From a virus: a DNA stretch of 35,953 nucleotides. Below, one piece after another: positions 15,003 to 21,111 of this stretch (position 1 is its first letter; each line of letters starts with the position of its first letter). The translations under genes and the position numbers were made by a program. The stretch is from the IMG/VR virus record IMGVR_UViG_3300046328_000264, positions 1 to 35,953 of that record; one strand, 5' to 3'. Below the pieces are notes generated by a model. That model did no database searches and had not been told where the DNA came from. It saw nothing but the letters and a program-made list of their open reading frames with translations.

Positions 15003-15164
15003 ATGACTAAAAAACAAGCAATCAAACACCTAGGCGGTACAGTGCAGTTAGCTGCGCTTGCCATTGGAATATCAGACAAAGCCATCTATAAATGGCCTGA
15101 TGTTCTAACCGATAAACTGAGAGATAGGGTAGAAGCTGCAATGGCTAGAAAGGGTAAAAAATGA
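15003..15164 (+). CDS. Cro-like helix-turn-helix regulator
   Basis: 53 aa: MTKKQAIKHLGGTVQLAAL then AIGISDKAIYKWPDVLTDKL, matching the compact Cro/YdaS-type HTH (helix 2 about residues 12-19, recognition helix about 23-31). It is the first rightward gene after a divergent promoter region, the classic location for a Cro repressor. There is no Shine-Dalgarno, which fits leaderless translation from the promoter 7 nt upstream. A CI-type partner is not visible in the window. The stop overlaps the next start (ATGA). Confidence 0.8.
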   Translation: MTKKQAIKHLGGTVQLAALAIGISDKAIYKWPDVLTDKLRDRVEAAMARKGKK

Positions 15165-15361
15165 TACGCAATGGATTTACTTGGGACTACGTACGCAATC
15201 AACCCCTCCCGCCCCGTAGCACTCCCTACACAGCAAAGCAAATCACTCCAGACGCAGAGCGAACCAAGAAAGCGGCGGCATTTAAGGCTCATGCTTACAA
15301 CTCAATTGCAACACCTGCGGAAAGTGACCGCACGAATAGAATCAAGTATGTTTGCATCTAG
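15161..15361 (+). CDS. Hypothetical early protein
   Basis: 66 aa, chosen over a second overlapping frame (15171-15392) because its ATG forms an ATGA overlap with the Cro-like gene. The sequence is basic and polar (MIRNGFTWDYVRNQPLPPRS) with no recognised domain. Downstream, 15362-15411 is a short gap before the next gene. Confidence 0.5.
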   Translation: MIRNGFTWDYVRNQPLPPRSTPYTAKQITPDAERTKKAAAFKAHAYNSIATPAESDRTNRIKYVCI

Positions 15362-15411
15362 CCCACGTATTTACTGCCTGAACAGCTATTAAATTTATAA
15401 CAAAGGTAACT

Positions 15412-15609
15412 ATGCAAGTTAACATCGTTATGCACTCTTTCAATGCTATTGAAGCAAGGGCGAAAAAAGCCGCGCAAATGGGGCTAGATGGGAAAAATGA
15501 ATATGAGCCTGATACCGTGGCGCATTACATCTACAAAAATGCTTATGAAGCCGAAAAACTTAGATTAACACAGGAGATTGAACATGAAAACAACCCCGCC
15601 CAGCTTTGA
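15412..15609 (+). CDS. Hypothetical early protein
   Basis: 65 aa preceded by AAAGGTAACT. The body (IEARAKKAAQMGLDGKNEY, then YIYKNAYEAEKLRLTQEIE) is helical and charged. It overlaps the next gene by 26 nt. No family is recognised. Confidence 0.55.
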   Translation: MQVNIVMHSFNAIEARAKKAAQMGLDGKNEYEPDTVAHYIYKNAYEAEKLRLTQEIEHENNPAQL

Positions 15610-15844
15610 CCGTGACGGCTACGGCTACCTTCTAAAATTTATCCGCAAGCAAAAAGGTAAACCATTCAGCGCTGAGGATGTTACCCTAAGCGCCATGAAT
15701 GATGGCATAGCCCCACCTGACCTTCGCAACTGGGGCAAGATGTTTGTACAAGCCCGTAACGATGGCTACATACGCCGTTCAAGCTATGTCTGTGCCCGTA
15801 GCATGGGACACGGTAGTTTAACTCTTGGATGGGTTGCAAATTAG
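15584..15844 (+). CDS. Hypothetical early protein, winged-helix-like
   Basis: 86 aa from the ATG at 15584 with GGAG 7 nt upstream, preferred over a TTG at 15578. The sequence (FIRKQKGKPFSAEDVTLSAM, then PPDLRNWGKMFVQARNDGYI, then SLTLGWVAN) resembles the short proteins encoded upstream of DUF1376 replication genes in other phages. The helix-turn-wing spacing (FSAEDV...LRNWGKMFVQARNDGYI) suggests DNA binding. It ends within the -35 region of the next promoter. Confidence 0.65.
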   Translation: MKTTPPSFDRDGYGYLLKFIRKQKGKPFSAEDVTLSAMNDGIAPPDLRNWGKMFVQARNDGYIRRSSYVCARSMGHGSLTLGWVAN

Positions 15845-15861
15845 TAAAAATCGTTTATAAT
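15834..15861 (+). promoter_or_regulatory. Strong promoter upstream of the replication gene
   Basis: TTGCAA (15834-15839), 16-nt spacer, perfect TATAAT (15856-15861). A start near 15868 would make a leader that enters the large hairpin described next. Confidence 0.7.
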
Positions 15862-15867
15862 ATCAGC

Positions 15868-15972
15868 ATCACTTAGCGGTGAAATCTCAGTAATGCTTGT
15901 AAATTCCCGTGCTAGTACTGACTAGTCCGCTAACGCCCGCAAGGGTGACGGGAATTTACAAGCATTTTTTTT
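15868..15972 (+). ncRNA. Small RNA or attenuator leader with long terminator helix
   Basis: 15893-15910 pairs perfectly with 15948-15965 (18 bp), and T8 follows (15965-15972), so this is an intrinsic terminator. The helix is capped by two hairpins: CTAGT-ACTG-ACTAG (15912-15925) and CGCCC-GCAA-GGGTG (15934-15947, GNRA loop), leaving a junction. A promoter lies just upstream and the replication gene's ATG 7 nt downstream. It could be a ~105-nt terminated RNA, or a conditional terminator overcome by antitermination. Confidence 0.7.
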
Positions 15973-15979
15973 GTTAAAA

Positions 15980-16810
15980 ATGAATCATTATCCACACCAT
16001 ATAGGTGATTTTGATAAAGCTACGAGGCATTTAAACCGCCTTGAACGTAGCATTTATAGGGACTTGCTAGATGTCTACTATGAAACAGAATCACCATTAA
16101 CCCTTGACCTTGAAAAACTCAAGCGGAAAATTCTAGCGTCTAGCGAACAGGAATCAACAGCCGTTGAACAGGTGTTGACAGAATTTTTCTTAGAAGCCCC
16201 TAACGGCTGGTTTCATTCAAGGTGCGATGCTGAGATTCTCAAGTTTCAGGACAACACGACTCAAAAAGCGTTAGCTGGTAAGGCTTCGGCTGCTGCAAAA
16301 GCTGCTAGAAAGCAACAGGCGTTGAACGGGTGTTTAACAGACGTTCAACGGCACTTGAACGGCACTTCAACTAACCAGAACCTAGAACCAAGAACCAAGA
16401 ACCAAGAACTAAAGAATAGGGCGCAAGCGCCCACGGCTTACGCCGATTTACTTTTAGGAGTTCCAAGCCAAATAGTTGAAGACTGGAAAGCACTTCGCAA
16501 AGCAAAGAAAGCCCCGATAACCAGAACAGTCGTAGAAGGCGCGATAAGCGAATCTGTGAAGGCTGGCATGTCGCTAACTGATTTTCTTGCTGAATGGTGT
16601 TCCCGTGGCTCTCAGGGGTTAAAGGCTGAATGGCTTACAAGCCCTAAATCTGCCAACTACGAGCCGCCGTACGCAAAGTACATGCGCGAGAAAATGGAGC
16701 AGATAAGCCCGTCAATCGCTGCTAAAAACCCGAATCACCCAGTCAAGAGTATTGACCCTAACGAATTTTTACGAACTATCGAGGCTCAAAATGTTATCAG
16801 AATTAATTGA
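15980..16810 (+). CDS. Replication initiation protein, DUF1376/YdaU-type N-terminus
   Basis: 276 aa from the ATG at 15980 (a TTG at 15971 lies in the terminator U-tract). The N-terminus MNHYPHHIGDFDKATRHLNRLERSIYRDLL (first 20: MNHYPHHIGDFDKATRHLNR) followed by YYETESPLTLD is the DUF1376 domain of phage replication proteins. A low-complexity linker (about residues 115-150) is encoded by iteron-like DNA repeats, and the C-terminal domain (PSQIVEDWKALRKAKKAPIT, MSLTDFLAEWCSRGSQGLKAEW cut here) resembles the DNA-interacting tails of such proteins. It has no Shine-Dalgarno. Confidence 0.85.
   Translation: MNHYPHHIGDFDKATRHLNRLERSIYRDLLDVYYETESPLTLDLEKLKRKILASSEQESTAVEQVLTEFFLEAPNGWFHSRCDAEILKFQDNTTQKALAGKASAAAKAARKQQALNGCLTDVQRHLNGTSTNQNLEPRTKNQELKNRAQAPTAYADLLLGVPSQIVEDWKALRKAKKAPITRTVVEGAISESVKAGMSLTDFLAEWCSRGSQGLKAEWLTSPKSANYEPPYAKYMREKMEQISPSIAAKNPNHPVKSIDPNEFLRTIEAQNVIRIN
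16321..16432 (+). other. Candidate replication origin: iterons and dyads inside the replication gene
   Basis: In order: inverted repeat GTTGAACG (16321-16328) / CGTTCAAC (16342-16349); direct repeat AACGGCACTT at 16347-16356 and 16358-16367; five tandem 7-bp units AGAACCT/AGAACCA (16377-16411); perfect dyad GGGCGC-AA-GCGCCC (16419-16432). In lambda the origin also consists of iterons inside the linker of the O gene. Interpretation as an origin is inference. Confidence 0.5.
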
Positions 16811-17108
16811 TGTTATTTTCAAAAAATGCACCTTACGCTATGGTCGTGACTTTACGGGGCGCTGGGAGGGGCTGGATATTGCAGACGTTAAGGGTGACTG
16901 GGCGCATGAATTGAAAGGCATATTGCCTGAATCAGTGGCGTACGCATTGCAGAATCTGCCCGATAAGCCGCCTACAGTGGGTGATTTTCGCAGGGTGGCA
17001 CTCAATGCGCCAGTGAAGCCTTTGGAGCGCCTAGAGCCGCCTAAAGCTAATCTAGAGGTAATGAGGGCAGCGCTGGAAAAGTTGAAGCAATACACAAATA
17101 AATCATAA
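16791..17108 (+). CDS. Putative replication accessory protein (helicase-loader-like position)
   Basis: 105 aa from the ATG at 16791, chosen for GAGG 6 nt upstream; it overlaps the replication gene by 20 nt. The sequence (RYGRDFTGRWEGLDIADVKG, DWAHELKGILPESVAYALQN, LPDKPPTVGDFRRVA) matches a common small protein encoded after DUF1376-type genes in phages. The position parallels lambda P downstream of O, so a role in helicase recruitment is plausible but unproven. Confidence 0.65.
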   Translation: MLSELIDVIFKKCTLRYGRDFTGRWEGLDIADVKGDWAHELKGILPESVAYALQNLPDKPPTVGDFRRVALNAPVKPLERLEPPKANLEVMRAALEKLKQYTNKS

Positions 17109-17110
17109 AA

Positions 17111-17130
17111 CCTAGGGTTTCCCCTAATAG
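17111..17130. repeat. TAGGGTTT-type repeat, copy 2
   Basis: CCTAGGGTTTCCCCTAATAG, just after the stop of the preceding gene. It resembles CCTAGGGTTTTCCCTATTAG at 21085 and the reverse complement of the control-region palindrome at 14946. Confidence 0.5.
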
Positions 17131-17161
17131 ATAAACAAACAAAAGCCTAGACAATAAAGCC

Positions 17162-17503
17162 ATGAACGCAGAATACGCACTAACCCAGCTTTTAAGGCTA
17201 GACCCGCTAACCTTTGATGAAATAAAGTTTTACACAGGCTGGACAGATGAGAAAACAAACAACGCAATCGAAAAGTGCAAAGCTAGTGGAGAAATTCAAC
17301 GCAAGTGCTTCAAAAACCAATTCGGGTACAAATGGGCAGTGCGAACAATGCCAGATACGCAAGGAAGCCCCGCTATACAACGTATACAGCCCACGGTGCA
17401 TCATGTGTGGGGTGTACGGAATAAAAGCGCTGCAACGGCTGGATATAGAGCGTTTAGCAAAGACGGCGAGGCTAAAGACTTGGTTAAACGGCTACGTGAA
17501 TGA
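17162..17503 (+). CDS. Winged-helix-like protein, frame continues into overlapping zinc-motif gene
   Basis: 113 aa in this frame. Residues 1-60 (LTQLLRLDPLTFDEIKFYTG, then EKTNNAIEKCKASGEIQRK) look like a small winged helix. From about residue 60 on, the composition becomes that of a shadow, whereas the +1 frame gains a clear zinc motif from 17340. The natural product may therefore be a two-part protein made by a frameshift, or two overlapping genes. There is no clear ribosome binding site; the upstream CCTAGACAAT element is shared with 18188. Confidence 0.55.
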   Translation: MNAEYALTQLLRLDPLTFDEIKFYTGWTDEKTNNAIEKCKASGEIQRKCFKNQFGYKWAVRTMPDTQGSPAIQRIQPTVHHVWGVRNKSAATAGYRAFSKDGEAKDLVKRLRE

Positions 17504-17546
17504 TGGGCATGACGAGCAAGAACTTAGAAGATTAGCGAAAACCTAG
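17247..17546 (+). CDS. Zinc-finger-like phage protein overlapping preceding gene
   Basis: 99 aa from an ATG inside the preceding gene. Residues from about 31 on (QCEQCQIRKEAPLYNVYSPR, then CIMCGVYGIKAL, AKTARLKTWLNGYVNDGHD) are characteristic of a common phage early protein with a four-Cys zinc site. Residues 1-30 are low-complexity and look like a shadow of the other frame. There is no good Shine-Dalgarno. It overlaps 257 nt with the previous gene. Function unknown. Confidence 0.6.
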   Translation: MRKQTTQSKSAKLVEKFNASASKTNSGTNGQCEQCQIRKEAPLYNVYSPRCIMCGVYGIKALQRLDIERLAKTARLKTWLNGYVNDGHDEQELRRLAKT

Positions 17547-17565
17547 GCGCTGCAAATTATTCTGT

Positions 17566-17657
17566 TAAAATAATGTCATAGCTAGGGTGGCCGCCCGAAA
17601 AGAGAATTGAACCTCCTCCTGCTATAACTTTAAATTGGTTCACATGAAAGGTTCAAC
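17566..17657 (+). promoter_or_regulatory. Structured leader of the first HNH-AP2 gene
   Basis: TAAAAT -10-like (17566-17571, no good -35), then ATAGC (17578-17582) complementary to GCTAT (17621-17625), a GGG..CCC hairpin, CGAAAA, and TTGAACC (17607-17613), which can pair with TGGTTCA (17636-17642) or with GGTTCAA (17650-17656). The second partner overlaps the AAAGG ribosome binding site of the ATG at 17658, so pairing would block translation. Confidence 0.55.
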
Positions 17658-18140
17658 ATGCTAAATCATGCGTATCTACGCGAAATACTCCACTATTCAA
17701 TTATAACTGGTCGGTTTTATTATTTGAAGTCAACAGCTAGATGCGTTAAAGTTGGCGATACAGCTGGGACTTTGCATGCAGACGGCTATAGGTTAATTAG
17801 TATAAAAAACAAAATATACAGCGCGCACCGCCTCGCATGGTTTTACTGTACGGGCGAATGGCCTCAAAATGAAATTGACCATAAAAATGGTGTTAGAGAT
17901 GCTAATTACTGGTTAAACATACGAGATGCGGATAGATTCGAAAATAGTTTTAATCGGGCTGTTAGGAAAGATAGCTCTACTGGATTTAAAGGTGTAGAAC
18001 GTGCTGGCAATCGTTTTCAAGCAAGAATAAGAGCTAATGGGAAAAGATATGGACTTGGCTTATATGCAACCCCTGAATTAGCCTATGCCGCACGAATTAA
18101 AGCTGAAAAAGAATTGCATAAAGATTTCGCGCGTCAATAG
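17658..18140 (+). CDS. HNH-AP2 homing-type endonuclease (copy 1)
   Basis: 160 aa. An HNH_3-type core has His57 (AHRLAWF), EIDHKNG with Asp74/His75/Asn77, then Asn83 and Asn87 (NYWLNIRDADRFENSFN). The C-terminus (TGFKGVERAGNRFQARIRAN, then GKRYGLGLYATPELAYAARI) is an AP2-like DNA-binding domain. Such genes are free-standing homing endonucleases that cut intron-less or gene-less alleles. It is homologous to the gene at 34590-35078. It sits alone behind a structured leader between early genes, consistent with independent insertion. Confidence 0.92.
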   Translation: MLNHAYLREILHYSIITGRFYYLKSTARCVKVGDTAGTLHADGYRLISIKNKIYSAHRLAWFYCTGEWPQNEIDHKNGVRDANYWLNIRDADRFENSFNRAVRKDSSTGFKGVERAGNRFQARIRANGKRYGLGLYATPELAYAARIKAEKELHKDFARQ

Positions 18141-18187
18141 GTATAAACACCTATAGATTTAGCAAAATAAACCTAGACAATTGAGCT

Positions 18188-18460
18188 ATGAAACAACTAA
18201 TAAAACGCATTGTATCAATAATTATTGGACTGATAATTGCAATCAGAATTACCATTGCACCAATCATTTTATTTGGCGTATTTTTTCTAACCCCGTTAAT
18301 TTTGATTGCATTGGCTTACTCAAAAATAGATAAGTGGCTAACAGGTAAAAGTCTTACGTATACTGATGGGGATAAAACCGCTTTAGAAATGGCTTTTATA
18401 TGTACTTTTGGTGGCGCTGTTTACGGTGTTGCATATGTTGTAGCTAGGTGGAATAAATGA
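18188..18460 (+). CDS. Two- to three-helix membrane protein
   Basis: 90 aa with a basic start and hydrophobic segments at about residues 8-25 (IVSIIIGLIIAIRITIAP), 27-45 (ILFGVFFLTPLILIALAY) and 68-85 (AFICTFGGAVYGVAYVV). The upstream 20 bases resemble those before 17162. It overlaps the next gene by 4 nt. No known family. Confidence 0.65.
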   Translation: MKQLIKRIVSIIIGLIIAIRITIAPIILFGVFFLTPLILIALAYSKIDKWLTGKSLTYTDGDKTALEMAFICTFGGAVYGVAYVVARWNK

Positions 18461-18597
18461 CTGATCTACAAACCGCCTATCTAGCCCACTATCGCAGATT
18501 TAAAGCAATGGGGCTAAAGCCACTTACATTGTCGCAAGTATGGGATGCTTGTTTTGACCCTATTGTTGTGCCAGTTTTTATTAAGGAGATGAAATGA
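18457..18597 (+). CDS. 46-residue hypothetical protein
   Basis: A short frame (MTDLQTAYLAHYRRFKAMGL, then LTLSQVWDACFDPIVVPVFI) bounded by ATGA overlaps on both sides. Amphipathic helices predominate. Function unknown. Confidence 0.6.
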   Translation: MTDLQTAYLAHYRRFKAMGLKPLTLSQVWDACFDPIVVPVFIKEMK

Positions 18598-18809
18598 TTG
18601 AGTTTTTATTTGCTTTGTTTGGGTGGAGTACAAGGTATCACATTTCGTTAATGTACGTCGAAAACGGGTGTGAAGTTTACTATCGAGATTGCATAATTAT
18701 TCAAAGGCCTTGGTTTTCCGAGGATAACTATAAAAGATTGCCTGAAGAGTTGCGATATTTTTATAAAGCAACCTCAAAACCTACAATTTTGAGTATTTAC
18801 AAACTATGA
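18594..18809 (+). CDS. Hypothetical early protein
   Basis: 71 aa, with AAGGAGAT upstream. It is rich in aromatic residues (MIEFLFALFGWSTRYHISLM) and has Cys-x5-Cys (NGCEVYYRDCIII). It overlaps ninB by 4 nt. No family recognised. Confidence 0.6.
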   Translation: MIEFLFALFGWSTRYHISLMYVENGCEVYYRDCIIIQRPWFSEDNYKRLPEELRYFYKATSKPTILSIYKL

Positions 18810-19183
18810 AGCCAGTCTTTATCCTATCCACTCCAATAGCTCGCGCTAATGCTGTGCAAGCCGTCAAAACAGCGCCTGATGGTTACAAAGTAACAGTACA
18901 ACCCAAAGGCAGAAGCCTAGACCAAAATGCGAAATTTCACGCTATATGCGAAGAGTTAGAAAAACTAGGCGCTGCATGGGCTGGCAAGGCGCGAGACGCA
19001 AAAGAATGGAAGGTGTTGCTAGTCTCAGGCCACACAACTGCGACAAAAGGTGAAACTGAGATTGTGCCAGGGCTTGAAGGTGAATTTATCAATATAAGGG
19101 AAAGCACCGCCAAAATGGACAAACAACGTGGTAGCAGCTTGATTGAATATTCAACGGCTTTTTTAGAAAGTAAGAGATTATGA
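18806..19183 (+). CDS. ninB: NinB-like recombination protein
   Basis: 125 aa. The pattern VTVQPKGRSLDQNAKFHAIC, EWKVLLVSGH, and RGSSLIEYSTAF is that of the NinB (Orf) family. In lambda this ninR-region protein binds DNA and SSB and can substitute for RecFOR in Red recombination, consistent with the RecT and SSB encoded by this phage. It overlaps both neighbours by 4 nt. Confidence 0.92.
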   Translation: MKPVFILSTPIARANAVQAVKTAPDGYKVTVQPKGRSLDQNAKFHAICEELEKLGAAWAGKARDAKEWKVLLVSGHTTATKGETEIVPGLEGEFINIRESTAKMDKQRGSSLIEYSTAFLESKRL

Positions 19184-19575
19184 GTTCACAGGAATTTACC
19201 AAAGCTGAGGCCATGAACGCTATTTCGATAGTAGGGCTAGCAAAATCAAACGCAGAGTGCTACTGTAAAGACGCTGGCGATATAGCAGTATCTGCAATAG
19301 TGGCGCTAAAAATGGCGGTACAGTTCGCAGAAAAGGGTATACCGCCTGATGTTGTCGAGACCTTGACATATCGCGACCCACGCGAAACATGCAAACATTG
19401 CAGCATTCCAATGGAGCTAGGTAAGGCGCTGGTAAACCGTGCAACTGGTGTAAATGACTTTGCAGGTGGTGAAGTTGTAACCATGTCGCTAGACCCTAAG
19501 CAACCGGTAATGATTGATTGCTGGAAGTGTGCAGAGTGCGGATTTAGTAGGAGCGCTGGCAGTGAGAGCTATTAG
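19180..19575 (+). CDS. Hypothetical zinc-binding protein between ninB and ninG
   Basis: 131 aa with CKHC (about residues 72-75) and CWKCAECGF near the end, suggesting a zinc ribbon. The N-terminal half is helical (AMNAISIVGLAKSNAECYCK). It overlaps ninB by 4 nt and ninG by 14 nt. It occupies the variable place between nin genes where small Cys-rich proteins are usual. Function unknown. Confidence 0.65.
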   Translation: MSSQEFTKAEAMNAISIVGLAKSNAECYCKDAGDIAVSAIVALKMAVQFAEKGIPPDVVETLTYRDPRETCKHCSIPMELGKALVNRATGVNDFAGGEVVTMSLDPKQPVMIDCWKCAECGFSRSAGSESY

Positions 19576-20197
19576 CCTAACCAAAACCTACAAATGCAAG
19601 GTTTGCAAGTCGCCATACACCAAGCGCAACAGCTGGCAAACCATTTGCGAATCGGTTGATTGTGTGATTGCAATTGCAGTCAAAAACCAAGCAGTTCGTA
19701 AAAAAGCAGAGCGTAAAGAGACAAAAGCCAAGATTAAAGTATTGACCGACACCAAACCAAAGCTAACCAAAGCCGCGCAAACAGCCTTTAATGCCTATAT
19801 TCGATACAGAGACATAGGACAGCCGTGTATAAGCTGTGATAGCCCTATTAAATGGGATAGCGAAGCAACTGGCGGGGCTTGCGATGCGGGGCACTGGTTA
19901 AGCGTAGGCGCTAGAGTAAATTTAAGATTTGATGAGGATAACTGTCATGCACAATGTAAACACTGTAATAACCAACTATCAGGCAATACTGCGAATTACC
20001 GCATTGGACTGGTTAAAAGGATCGGAATAGACCGAGTAGAGGCACTAGAGTGCGACCATAAGCTAAACCACTACACAAAAGACGATTTAAAAGAGATAGA
20101 GGCGACATATAAACAAAAGCTAAAAAGCCTAAAAGCATTGGGCGAAATGGTGAAACTAACTGAAGAAATGGGATTGTATGAAATCAGTAATGGGTAA
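19562..20197 (+). CDS. ninG: NinG (Rap) family recombination endonuclease-like protein
   Basis: 211 aa from the GTG at 19562 (AGGAG 8 nt upstream), preferred to an ATG at 19514 with no ribosome binding site. The N-terminal CKVC...CESVDC is a zinc finger; the core (YIRYRDIGQPCISCDSPI, GACDAGHWLSVGARVNLRFD, CHAQCKHCNNQLSGN) is the NinG signature with an HNH-like zinc fold. Lambda Rap resolves recombination intermediates. It overlaps the next gene by 20 nt. Confidence 0.92.
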   Translation: MRAISLTKTYKCKVCKSPYTKRNSWQTICESVDCVIAIAVKNQAVRKKAERKETKAKIKVLTDTKPKLTKAAQTAFNAYIRYRDIGQPCISCDSPIKWDSEATGGACDAGHWLSVGARVNLRFDEDNCHAQCKHCNNQLSGNTANYRIGLVKRIGIDRVEALECDHKLNHYTKDDLKEIEATYKQKLKSLKALGEMVKLTEEMGLYEISNG

Positions 20198-20450
20198 TTT
20201 TAGCAATAGCATTGTTGGCTCTGATGCTTACAAAAAAGCTCACGCCAATAGCAATATGCAGGCGGTTCAAGTCTACGAATCAAGTAGCGTTTTGGATTTG
20301 CCAAAAATGACCGATAAACAATGGGACTCTATGACTAAAGAGCAGCAGGAGCATCAATTGGCATGGGAGGCTAAATTGGTTAAGGCTTGCGAAGGTTTAT
20401 ATGTGGAGGCGAGTAAAAATCATCCTGATTTAAAAGTCGCTTATATTTAA
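20178..20450 (+). CDS. Hypothetical protein after ninG
   Basis: 90 aa, soluble, helical (MTDKQWDSMTKEQQEHQLAW). It starts within the end of ninG. No motif or family is recognised. A small gap (20451-20509) with a promoter candidate follows. Confidence 0.6.
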   Translation: MKSVMGNFSNSIVGSDAYKKAHANSNMQAVQVYESSSVLDLPKMTDKQWDSMTKEQQEHQLAWEAKLVKACEGLYVEASKNHPDLKVAYI

Positions 20451-20469
20451 CCTAATGCTAAAACGCCAT

Positions 20470-20497
20470 TTGTTACATTTTCGGCGGTTGATATAGA
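20470..20497 (+). promoter_or_regulatory. Promoter candidate for the winged-helix gene
   Basis: TTGTTA (20470-20475), 16-nt spacer, TATAGA (20492-20497), 12 nt before the start codon region. A weak -10 keeps confidence low. Confidence 0.35.
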
Positions 20498-20509
20498 AAA
20501 GAGTGGAAA

Positions 20510-20809
20510 ATGAAGTCACTAACACCTAATTCACAAGCTGTTTTAGACTTACTACCCGCAACAGCGCGAGACATATCCGCCAAGCTAGGATTTAGCCGTA
20601 CAACAGCATCAAGCTGCATACGGGTTTTAAAAGCTAAAGGACTAGCTGCGAACGGCGATAGACTGCTAATTCCACACGGGGAGCAGATTGTTTACGTAAG
20701 GACAATGAAAGGTCATGAATTTGAAGATGATACGCCGCCTTGTATCGTGCCAAAAACGACATTAACAGTGTGGCGAGGTAAAACGCCTTGGATGGAGAAT
20801 AGAGTATGA
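20510..20809 (+). CDS. Winged-helix transcriptional regulator
   Basis: 99 aa. AVLDLLPATARDISAKLGFS, then RTTASSCIRVLKAKGLAANG, is a winged helix (recognition helix about residues 29-42) followed by a wing (DRLLIPHGEQIVYVRT). It sits near the end of the early operon with its own promoter candidate, the usual place for an early-to-late switch protein. It is not recognisably a Q antiterminator; its target is unknown. Confidence 0.75.
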   Translation: MKSLTPNSQAVLDLLPATARDISAKLGFSRTTASSCIRVLKAKGLAANGDRLLIPHGEQIVYVRTMKGHEFEDDTPPCIVPKTTLTVWRGKTPWMENRV

Positions 20810-21111
20810 CGCCACAACAAATCACAAAAGCCGCAGAAGACAGAGAAAAAGAAAGGCAATTGCGCCCAACAATCAACAGTGTAAAAAACACTGGGTTTAA
20901 CCACAAAACGCCTGAATATGAAGAGCACATAAAAACAATAAAAGAAAACCAACGCAACGTAGGGAAAGCCGGTTTTAATGAGTACGGTGTACCGTTACAT
21001 GCTTGCAATGGGTATATACAAAACGAACATTACTGGGCATGGATTAAAGAAAAGAATCGACTAGACCCATTAGATAAGCGTTTTCCTAGGGTTTTCCCTA
21101 TTAGGGTTTAA
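20806..21111 (+). CDS. Hypothetical protein, last early gene
   Basis: 101 aa, basic and polar (RPTINSVKNTGFNHKTPEYE, then NEHYWAWIKEKNRLDPLDKR). The pattern YG(V)PLHACNG...W is seen in small phage proteins but not assigned. Its last eight codons consist of the TAGGGTTT palindrome, so the C-terminus FPRVFPIRV is shaped by a DNA site. It overlaps the regulator by 4 nt. Confidence 0.6.
   Translation: MTPQQITKAAEDREKERQLRPTINSVKNTGFNHKTPEYEEHIKTIKENQRNVGKAGFNEYGVPLHACNGYIQNEHYWAWIKEKNRLDPLDKRFPRVFPIRV

Noticed and set aside
15171-15392. 73-aa frame overlapping the gene after the Cro-like gene
   Set aside because: The alternative start at 15161 is translationally coupled to the Cro-like gene; this frame has no ribosome binding site.
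16377-16411. CRISPR-like tandem repeats
   Set aside because: Units are 7 bp without spacers and lie inside a coding linker; iterons are the better reading.
17543-17571. Full sigma70 promoter before the first HNH gene
   Set aside because: Only a TAAAAT -10-like box is present; no acceptable -35 lies at 15-19 nt spacing.
17577-17657. Hammerhead ribozyme in the HNH leader, suggested by the CGAAAA after a hairpin
   Set aside because: The CUGAUGA box and the required three-stem topology are absent.
17637-17657. tRNA-like T-arm suggested by GGTTCAA
   Set aside because: No acceptor stem, anticodon arm or full cloverleaf can be drawn around it.
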